In this document: piece by piece, positions 21,071 through 30,364 of the stretch
Layout of the letters: every line of letters begins with the position of its first letter
Numbering within the stretch: the stretch's first letter is position 1
Source of the DNA: Carya illinoinensis
Taxonomy: Eukaryota > Streptophyta > Magnoliopsida > Fagales > Juglandaceae
Direction of reading: 5' to 3'
DNA: 64,000 bases
NCBI RefSeq assembly: GCF_018687715.1
Contig: NC_056757.1
Span: forward strand, 28,997,501-29,061,500
Made by a program: the position numbers and the translations under genes
The notes under the pieces: model-generated
Database searches by the model: none
Told to the model about the DNA's origin: nothing
Seen by the model: only the letters and a program-made list of their open reading frames with translations

Positions 21071-21639
21071 ATCTTGATAACATTTATCGAGTAATTAACA
21101 AAAAATTTATGTATTTAAGCAATATTAATAAATTTTGTGGGGGCAACTCTTATAATAACTATCTGATATCTTATATTCTCTTCTATTCTTAGATTTCGGC
21201 AAAAGGGCATCCAAATCCGTTTCACACAGCCTCGTACTCAGATGGTAAGTTTCAAGCATTTAGTAGATGCCCGGGAATCACTCTCTTTAGCGGAAAATTC
21301 GAAAAAATTTCCTTCCCGTGTTTCTGTCCTTTCTATATATTTGCTGTCTCTCATACGTACACACACCCGCACTCATATACCAAACAAAGCTCCGTTGAGT
21401 TTCTTGACATCCAAACAAAAAACATCAGGATACAGATTTCTGAATTCTCACATAATCATTCGTCCACCTCTCTCATTTCTTTTCTTAAACATCATCATCA
21501 TCACCTCTCTCTGATCTCTCAAGTAAACCTACTTCAAAGCTCAGCAAAGGCCAAACTACTCTACCATGCACTTCTCACCAACTGTTCTCATCCAAGCCAG
21601 TTAAACTATCCTTTAACCGTACCATTATTTTGGATCAAG

Positions 21640-24408
21640 ATGGGGTCTGCGACATCTTCTATGGCTGCCAAATTGGCATTCTTCCCACCGGACCCGCCAT
21701 CTTATGGCATATATGTCGAAGCGTCCAGTGGGAGAATGAGAATGTCGAATATTGTTCATCAGAGAGAGGACGTGGACGTGTTGAAGCTGAGCACCAAGAG
21801 AGGGAATGAGATCGTTGCTATGTACGTAAAGAACACCTCTGCATCTTTGACTTTGCTCTACTCTCATGGCAATGCTGCTGATCTTGGCCAGATGTATCAC
21901 ATTTTCACCGAGCTTAGCCATCACCTTGGTGTTAATCTTATGGGGTCAGTTTTAATTAGTTTTCTTTTTTTCCTTGTAATCACGTACTACTATCTGTTTT
22001 TCTTGGATTTCCATCCACGATGAATGATGAATCATGTGTCGTCCTCAATTGCTTGATCGGTTGAATGGTTCAATTCTAAAGAGAGATCATAAAGTTCCTA
22101 CAACACTTGATTCTGCCCGTGAAGTATTTTCAGGTCGATGGACCCACATGAACAATTAATACTCATTCTCTGATCTCTATAGTAGATCATTTACTTTAGC
22201 GATTGGAGGGGATATGAATTGGTGAATAATTATTATGTGGTGTTTCTGTTCGCTGCAGGTATGACTATTCTGGATATGGACAGTCGTCTGGAAAGGTAAA
22301 CTCTCTCTATTCATACCTCTCAGATGATCTCTGGATAATCGTTGATCAAATGGAGTTAAAACGGCCAGTAGGTTTGAGCACGTACCATTAGCTCAACTTG
22401 CTTTTTTTCAAAGGAAAGATAATACAAGAATTGGCTTTTTAACACTTGGAGCATGCCCTGTTGTATTATTTTGCAAGCAATGTGCAAAAACCTTCTGCAT
22501 ATATAGATGGGTACAAAGTCTCATCCTTACCTTGAATTGCTAAGGAATGAAAAGCAACTTATAACAAATGCTATTTTTGTCGGAACTGTTTGTTTTGTTT
22601 TGAGCGGTGATCAGGACGGCTTAAATTGAATGAATATTGTGAGCAAGCTTTGAGAAATTTTAGATTTTAGAACTAAAAACTGCATTGACACTTCATGTCG
22701 CTTTGAGTAAATATGATTCATCGAAGTATGGTCAGTAAAATGGTGATTATGATTCATTTAGTATGAATATTACAGTGCCGGCCGTTGTTTCTGGCCTTTT
22801 GCTTTCCAGCCATTTCATAGTTTCTTGACCAATATACATTCTGCCTGTAAACCATTGTTATGACAAAGCAGCAGATTTCTGAATTATCTGGTGTATCTGA
22901 ACTAAATTAGGCGAGTGAGCAGGACACATACGCGGACATAGAGGCTGCTTATCGATGCCTGGAAGAGACATATGGATTGAAGGAGGAAGACATTATATTG
23001 TACGGCCAGTCAGTTGGAAGCGGACCAACTCTGGAGCTGGCTACCCGTTTGCCCATGTTGAGAGCCGTGGTTCTTCACAGTCCCATCCTGTCTGGCCTGC
23101 GTGTCATGTACCCGGTTAAGCGAACATTCTGGTTTGACATATATAAGGTTTTTGGTTTTGCCTTTACTGAATACTTTCAAACTATAGCTTTGCTCTTTTG
23201 TAAGAGATATTATGTCCTTTAATTAATGAAAGGAACCCTTTGTTTTTGTTGCAGAACATTGATAAGATTCCACAAGTCAATTGCCCCATTCTTGTAATTC
23301 ATGTGAGTGTACCTTCTGTTTGATCCTTCCATTCCAGTTGAATCACATGCTAAAGGTATCTTGAGCTTGTCCATTGCTTCCATATATAGAATGACCGGTG
23401 ATCCTTTATCTCTGTGATGCACAGCTTAGATTTTACTCTGGTCTAATAAATATATATTACAGTTCTTGCCTTCTCATAGATGGAAATTTAGACGAGTTAT
23501 TGCGATACAAATAATTAATGATTCTTAACATGAGACACACCTGCATAAATTTTGGTTTTTTACCTCAAAGCAGTCTCCAGTGATAATAACAGGTATGACT
23601 ATGGACAACCCTGCAGGGTCTATGCATGGAGCGGGGGATACAGATCCTTAAAAAGCCTATGAGTTTTCTAGATTCAAGTTTTTATGATTGTGATGCTGTA
23701 ATGGCATGTGATGGATTTTATTCCAAGCATTTTATGATCAATGAATTTAAAAAACATTGTGAGAATGCCTAGAAATCAGGCACTTCATGCTAGTTAGTAT
23801 GACATTCATAGGAAACTTGCCACCCCCTTGTGGCTTTAGCCACAAGCTAGTTTAGGACTTTTACAGGCCACAGCCATAAAGTTCTAAAAAGCAACCACTT
23901 CATGTCGGAAACTGAGTGCTCGATTTGATACTCATATTGATAATTGCAGGGAACCGAAGATGAAGTTGTGGATGTCTCCCATGGCAAGCAGCTCTGGGAG
24001 CTTTGCAAGGAGAAGTACGAACCTTTGTGGCTTACTGGAGGAAACCACTGCAATTTGGAACTCTTCCCAGAGTACTTAAGGCATCTTAGGAAGTTCATAA
24101 CAGCCGTAGAGAAACTACCACCTCTCCAAATTGAGTCTGAAGAAAGTAGAGAACAATCAGAGAACTCACTGATAGCCACAGACCAAAAGTCCAGAGCAAG
24201 CACAGAGCAACGAGAGAAGTCTAGGCCTAGTACTGGACAAAGAGAGAAATCAAGACTGAGCACAGACAATAGGGAAAAATCAAGAACCAGCATCGACAAG
24301 AGGGAGAAGTCAAGAAGGAGCATGGATCGGTCTGGAAAGCCAAGGAACAGCACAGATCAGTCAGAGAGAGCAAGAAATAGCTTCGACCGGTCAGTTGAAT
24401 TTTTATAA
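21640..24408 (+). CDS. ABHD17-like alpha/beta hydrolase with decapeptide-repeat tail
   Basis: Serine hydrolase of the ABHD17 type. Animal members remove palmitate from membrane-bound proteins, and plant relatives are thought to act likewise. Five exons: 21640-21944, 22259-22295, 22911-23147, 23255-23302 and 23950-24408, all GT/AG and in phase, giving 361 residues. The nucleophile elbow GQSVGSG places Ser148. HGTEDEVVD supplies Asp213 and GGNHCNLE supplies His242, a complete catalytic triad. The N-terminus MGSATSS fits an N-myristoylation signal (Gly2, Ser6), which suggests membrane attachment without a transmembrane helix. After the hydrolase domain, residues about 289-358 are seven degenerate ten-residue repeats of the form K-S-R-x-S-T-D-x-R-E, highly charged and probably disordered and phosphorylatable. 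The gene looks intact. Substrates are unknown. Confidence 0.92.
24187..24396 (+). repeat. 30-bp coding tandem repeat (seven units)
   Basis: Each 30-base unit encodes one KSRxSTDxRE-like decapeptide in the C-terminal tail of the ABHD17-like protein. Units 2-4 are most alike ([30 protein letters not shown]). Units 6 and 7 have diverged. Confidence 0.85.
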
Positions 24409-24897
24409 GAATTTCAACCCAATTATTGTACTTCTTTGATTGCCTTATTGCTGCTGTTAACACCAATGTGACTGACTGTTGAAACCAACTAATGATCATG
24501 GCAGCTTGGGAGACATGGTGAGATCAGTTGGATTATGTAATGTTGATTGTTTGAAGCAGACGGCTTTGGAGGCCTGAGGTTGAAGGATTCTGTTATTGGA
24601 ATTGGATTGTGAATTCTCTTACAAATTCCATGTTTGGTTGTGATTGGAAAGCTTTACTGATAGTTATATGACTTCCCAAGTCATTTTGGCGCTTGGCAAT
24701 GGCGGTGCTGAAGGGCTCGTCATTCTGGCAGAAGTGAAATTTTCGAAGTCTTTCAGATATCGCAAATTCATTTAGAACAAAGTCTGTATTTTGGCAAAAT
24801 GAGACTCCCATTACAAACAATAATCAACACATGCTTACCTTTTGATCTATGTTCACTTGGATTATAAAGATATTCAAATGGACAAAGACTTAATACT

Positions 24898-25692
24898 AAG
24901 GTCCGTTTGGATGCACAGATATTATGAGATTGTCTCATATAATTTCGTACGGTAGAGTATACTCTTACCCCAAAAACACATAATGCTGTATCTCAATTTT
25001 TTCATCTCGTTTCATCGATATTCAATTAAAAAACTTTTCACCGTAGCATGGCAGAGGGAAGAGAAAATGAAAATCTTTTACATTACACAGCCCTCCCCAA
25101 ACCCTCTGTACGCTCTTCCCCCAAAAATTAACTCACACAGCACCCTTACACAAAGGAAAATTATATAAGAACAGTATCTACAATTTGTTTACTATTAAGG
25201 TGAGGTTTGGACGGTGAATTGGATGAAAATTAAAATTTAAATAAAATATTATTAGAATATTATATTTATTATTGTTTTGAAGTTTGAAAAAGTTTAATTA
25301 TTATATTTTGTGTAAAATTTTAAAAAAGTTATAATGATGAGATGAGTTGAGTTCAACTCTGAATCAAAACCATCATTTTATTTATTTTGAACTGTTGCAA
25401 GTATAGAAATTTTGAATTAAGTAGAAAATATTAATATTTTAATGTGTAGTAGTAATTGAATTATAATATAATTGGTGGTGTATCATTATCCTTATTCCTT
25501 TATTACAAAAACAAAACATTAATGGGACCACCACTTTTTCAAATTATCGTAAAAAATTAAAATTATCTCAACTTACTTTATACATCAAAACATATCTCAA
25601 TGGAATCCACACTCTTAACATAAAACTTACTCAAATATCATAACTCACTACCATTCACAAATATTATGAGATACTTTCAGTATCTAAACAAG
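24898..25692. mobile_element. Nested small TIR elements, GATGAG family
   Basis: The outer ends GGTCCGTTTGGATGCACAG (24900) and CAGTATCTAAACAAGTTC (about 25678) are imperfectly inverted, each next to ATATTATGAGAT. Inside lies a second unit, about 25199-25370, from GGTGAGGTTTGGA to AATCAAAACC, with GAAGTTTGAAAAAG and GATGAGATGAG. This looks like one element inserted in another, or a compound copy. Confidence 0.45.
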
Positions 25693-26014
25693 TTCTAAAT
25701 GTTTATGTAAAGTTACAGACACATTAAAAGTTATTGGATTCAATATAAAATTGGAAAGAACCTCTCTCTATCATGAATATATTGATATTTGTATATTTGG
25801 TAGAGAAATACTTTAATTACAAAAATATCCCATAAGAGCAAGTAAAATGCTGAATGTAAGCGGCATGCGTAACAGTTGGGGAACTAGTGCCTAAGTAGAA
25901 AATGAAACGATTCATTTTGGTCAAGCGGAGAAAGTTCCCTTCCTCTTCCACTTCACTCCCTCTCTTCGAAGACCAGAAACCTTCCTCCCTCAGACTTTCA
26001 CGTTCTCTCCTAGT

Positions 26015-26923
26015 TAGGGGAGAGCACCGATCGATTTAAACTGGATAAACCAACCAGACTAACCATTTTTGGACCGGATCAGTCTGGTCCAAAAATGGGA
26101 GGACTGAATTCATTCAATCTGATCCGCAGTCCAGGGATTTTTCACCCTGAACCGAACCAGATGAAAATTTTTAAAAAAAATTATATATTATTTATATAAA
26201 TAATTGTATAAATTAATTATATATCACAATATTACATAAGTATTATATTCTTTAATATATAACTATAATATATAGTACTAATATATATTAATATATTAAC
26301 ATATTATAAGAGTTATAGTATAATTATAAATTTATAATAGTATTAGTATAGTTAACTCAATATGTTAGTATTAAATCACTATAACTACATAGAGTATTAT
26401 TTATATAGTATTTAATATAACTACATAGAGTATTAGTAATAAGAGTATTACTATTATTTAATATAGTATTACATAGTGTTATAGATCAATATTAATAGAT
26501 GTGTGAGGTTTGAAGATATATAGTAAAACTAGTATATTACATATAATATTACTATTATTACACATAGTTATTAGTTATAGTATTAGTACTAGTGTATTAT
26601 TAGTTATAGTAAATAAGTTAATAACTATTACTAATTTACTATATACTAATAAACTAATAGTATTAACGTATTACTAATATATATAATAGTATGTATAATA
26701 TATATTAAATATATCACAATATAATTACATAAATATTAAATAAAATGCTTTTGAATAAAATAAATTAATTAATTACAAAAAAAAAAAGAAAAAAAGAAGT
26801 CTAAAGTGGACCGATTGGACCAGTCCTTAGGAAGTTCGGTCTGCCTTAAGGTGAGAAAACTCTAGATCAAATAAGTCTGATCCAGTACACAAAACCTCTC
26901 CAGATTGGACCAAACTCCCCCTA
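26015..26923. mobile_element. hAT non-autonomous element with 8-bp target duplication
   Basis: Begins TAGGGGAGAG and ends CTCCCCCTA. The flanking 8-mers CTCCTAGT (26007-26014) and CTCCTAGC (26924-26931) agree at 7 of 8 positions. The ends carry GGACCGGATCAGTCTGGTCC-type subterminal motifs, and the 500-base core is extremely AT-rich with TAGTATTA repeats. There is no transposase. It lies in a pyrimidine-rich tract whose CTTCGAAGACCA motif occurs on both sides. Confidence 0.7.
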
Positions 26924-27164
26924 CTCCTAGCTCCTTCCCTTAAGACTTTTACATTCTATACCTCCTTCGAAGACCATAAAGCTCCCTCATTTCTTCTTCC
27001 ACGTACTCTCCCCCCTTCAAGGACCAAAAAGCTCCCTTCTTTCGTCTTCCAACCTCTTCCTGCCCACCATTTGGTCATTATCTTACCAGTTTTCAAGGTC
27101 AAATCTCATCATCTTCCAACCTCTTCCAAATCTCATCATCGTACCTTCGATCGCTTTCTGGATT

Positions 27165-27601
27165 ATGAATTGCCCGGTAAACAAAGCTGAAGGCGGGTCT
27201 CATTGGAGCTTACTTGCATTTGAGAAGAAACCTAATGTATTTGTTCATCGTGATAGCTTTAGGGGATCAACAAATGGCATGCCAAAGAACTATTTAATGT
27301 TGTTGTTGGATATATGGGAGCCTCCAATTCAGTGCCAGGTGCTAGTTATTTGGAATGCAATGACTCACCATAGCAAGTAAACAATTATGATTGTGGCTTA
27401 TATGTGATAGCCATTGCAAGAGCTATATATGCAGCTGGCATGAAAGTGGGGAAGACTAGGATGAAGATGGCTTGTGGTTTTCTACTGTGTAGTGAAGAAA
27501 GGACTGAAAGTATCGCACAACAACTATTCGATGAAACGCCACAAACAATTTTTCCCTTCTCAAAACTCTATTTTGATTTCCATACTTCCTCAATACAATA
27601 G
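27165..27601 (+). pseudogene. Fragment of a NEDD8-specific protease (NEDP1/DEN1/SENP8-like)
   Basis: The first frame gives VNKAEGGSHWSLLAFEKK and NVFVHRDSF, the histidine motif and following strand of the Ulp1-type cysteine protease fold. The catalytic cysteine motif appears in a second frame, where QVNNYDCGLYVIAIARAI is read from about 27382 onward, after a frameshift and a stop at 27380. The tail MKMACGF..SEERTESIAQQL follows. The N-terminal third, with the normal start of the domain, is absent. Intact enzymes process the NEDD8 precursor and remove NEDD8 from cullins. With the shift and truncation this copy should be inactive. No introns are visible, so a processed copy is possible, but no poly-A tail or target duplication was found. 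Confidence 0.75.
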
Positions 27602-28801
27602 CCAAAGGCTTGTATAGTATTTATAGACTTTATTAAGCCTATATTTCAGATACAATATAATAGAAGAAATTACATATTTGCATGCATTCGATTACAAGGA
27701 ATAATTCTAGATCTTTCCACAATATTCCACCAAGTCTATTATGCATTTCCATTTGGATTTGGCAGTAGAAGCTTTTGTTGAGGTAGAGGCAATACTTGCT
27801 CTATTATGACTCATGAAGCAACAAGTCACTCCATCAAGTGTTGCCACGATGCAAGATGAGATTCTGAGCGAGATCAGAGGTTTAATGCCCCAAAGTAGTC
27901 TGGCCTTTACAAAATGAGGGTATGAAAAAGTGACTCATTCAAGGCATAAATGACCTAGAGAAGACGAACACCTTCAACTAACTCCCACACAAAGACCGAC
28001 GAAGACGAAAACCAAAGGCAAAAACAACCCAAGCGAAGACGAACTCTGAGACTAACTTCCACATTTATAAATGCTTATCAAGTAAAATTAGATGAATAAT
28101 TCTACTTATCATCCCCACACATCATATATATTTTATTTTATTTTATTTTATTTTCTCTATAATGTATGTAGTGAATGGATGATAAGTATAACAACTCAAT
28201 TAATTTAATAAGAATAAATTAAAATTAAAAATAATAAAAATAATTTTAAAATATGTAAAGTGTATAGTGTGAGATGATGAGAAACATTTCTGATCACTAA
28301 AATAAATAATAATGTGGATTGACAACAAATAAAATTTAAAGAAAATTTATTTATAAATCTTATTTCTTATATAGCACACTGAACTTCACATCAATTATAT
28401 TAAAAATTGATTGATATTTTAAATTTTTTTTTATAATACACCTCATCTTACGTATAGAAAAACTCATAACGTTTATGTTCTTAAAATTATTCATATAAAT
28501 AGGGATACAGACGAATCTATAACCCAATCATTAAAAGTGTCATTTGATTGAAAAAAGAAAACGAATTATTGGTAAGGACAGACAGTACTGTCAGTCTGTC
28601 AGATGATGAATGAGTTAATTACAGACGCATTATGAACAATACGACACAATCGAAGTTGTCAAGTGATTCTCGTGCAGTTTTTTATTATTCTATTTTTCAA
28701 TTTCCATCTCTCCAACTCCCTCAATCATACACCTTTTGGATTGGATAAGAACACAGACACATTACGTTAGCAATTACTGTAACACTTTTCGTTCAAGAAC
28801 C
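27602..28801. other. Intergenic; small TIR element and transporter promoter
   Basis: Sequence after the protease pseudogene, including a GACGAA-rich stretch (about 27960-28060), a probable small TIR element at about 28090-28300 (TTCTACTTATCATCCCCACAC and GTGTGAGATGATGAGAAA ends, like the element at 54666-54854), then promoter and leader of the transporter gene. No further gene seen. Confidence 0.45.
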
Positions 28802-29746
28802 ATGACCACTGACGAGAAGGAAACAAAGAATACAAGAAAATCAAAGCAACCCATCAACGAGATCAAGTCACCCTTGTTGCCAGAGAAGCATGCAAGCGAG
28901 GAGTTCAAGTGGGCACCATTTGCTGGCGCAGTGTTCAATCTTTCTACTTCTATTATTGGGGCTGGAATTATGGCACTGCCCACCACCATAAAGGTGCTGG
29001 GTCTTGGGCTGGGGCTCGGTATGATAGTCTTTGTTGCCGTACTGACAGAGGCCTCGTTGGAGATGCTGCTGAGGTTCAGTAGGGTGGGGAAGTCAGAGTC
29101 TTATGGGGAGGTGATGGGGGATGCTTTCGGAGTTGTTGGGAGGAGGCTGCTTCAGATTTGTATCTTGCTTAACAATGTTGGCACCCTCATTGTTTATATG
29201 ATCATCATTGGTAAAGATATGTTCTTCATGATTCATTGTCGTTACTCTTTTGACTCTTTTCAATCTATTGGGAATATTCTTTTCAACCATTGTCTAGTAT
29301 ATTTTTGTTCTATTTTTAATTTTATGCTTTATTTAAGACCAATTTAAGGCCAAAAGCGGTAGCATTATGTGATTATAGAAAGTAAATGTTAACCTAATAA
29401 TTCAGCCAAAGAAGGAAAATGGGGAAATCTGACGTTTAGAATATTAGAAACACCCATCTAAGAAAGAAGAACGACTTCTCTATCTATCATTTTAGGTTGT
29501 TTTCTCTTTACAATGCGGTGGTATGTACGTATATGGCTACTCTTATGCTTTTATATTGATAATTTCAATCAGGTGATGTGCTTTCTGGGACATCTTCAGG
29601 TGGAGTTCACCATGCTGGTGTATTGGAAGGATGGTTTGGGGAGCAGTGGTGGAACAGTCTGTTGTGAAAAAACGATGACAATGAATTGAAAAATAACACC
29701 GAATGAGAAAACGATCACACACGCAATCACACACGACACAAGATGT

Positions 29747-29776
29747 ACGTGGTTCGGCAAATTGCCTACGTCCACG
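29747..29776. other. Conserved hairpin motif in the copia LTR
   Basis: ACGTGGTTCGGCAA..TTGCCTACGTCCACG forms a stem in which CGTGG pairs with CCACG and GGCAA with TTGCC. The same motif is at 34398-34427 in the other LTR, and in the unrelated-looking LTRs of the intronic element (37554-37580 and 40801-40827). Confidence 0.7.
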
Positions 29777-30030
29777 GGAGCTACAGAGGATTTTTATTAT
29801 TGAGGAATCATACTACAAGATGGGTCACAACACTGTTCATCCACAGTGTTTTCGTAGCTGCTCTGTTACAGACTTAAGAGGCAAAAATCAGATTTATAGT
29901 TCAAATGGCGGAATCCCTAAATCGTATGTTCGCTCGAGCGGCGTGTCGAGCGCTCGTCGAGCGAACTTCCCTTCCGCATCCCGCTCGAGCCCACTGTCGA
30001 GCTGACGTCGAGCGTTCGACTCTGCCTGAT

Positions 30031-30255
30031 TTCGCTCGAGCGGCCAATGCCTCCGCTCGAGCGAACTCCTCCTGCTCGAGCTCACTGTCGAGCCAACATC
30101 GAGCGTTCGACTCTGCCTGATTTCGCTCGAGCGGCCAATGCCTCCGCTCGAGCGAACTCCTCCTGCTCGAGCTCACTGTCGAGCCAACATCGAGCGTTCG
30201 ACTCTGCCTGACTTCGCTCGAGCGGCCAATGCCTCCGCTCGAGCGGTGTGGACCA
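30031..30255. repeat. 91-bp tandem units in the U3 of the LTR
   Basis: The string TTCGCTCGAGCGGCCAATGC recurs at 30031, 30122 and 30213, a period of 91. Each unit carries several CTCGAG palindromes and TCGAGC half-sites. The same array is in the other LTR (about 34683-34900). Confidence 0.85.
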
Positions 30256-30364
30256 GACTCCACAGCACTCAACAATTCTCCCACTTGGAGACTGGTACAC
30301 TCGCTGTATCTCCGTCTTCCTCAAACATGATATCCTCCACCTCTGCAACTCACTGCTCCTATCT

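Larger units (their letters stand above)
19691..21639. other. Intergenic with small TIR elements; hydrolase-gene promoter and leader
   Basis: Contains two small inverted-repeat elements (listed separately), a (GA)n run at about 20766-20787, a (TA)n run at about 20856-20876, and the leader of the ABHD17-like gene with repeated CACTC/CATC motifs up to the ATG at 21640. No independent gene seen. Confidence 0.5.
29660..30274 (-). repeat. 3' LTR of the young copia element
   Basis: Starts TGTTGTGAAAA and ends CACTCAACA in plus orientation. The U3 part (about 29930-30255) is built of 91-bp tandem units rich in CTCGAG and TCGAGC. Confidence 0.95.

Noticed and set aside
29894..30348. Repetitive Arg/Ser/Glu-rich frames in the copia LTR
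   Set aside because: They are translations of the 91-bp LTR repeats. The same frames recur in the second LTR.
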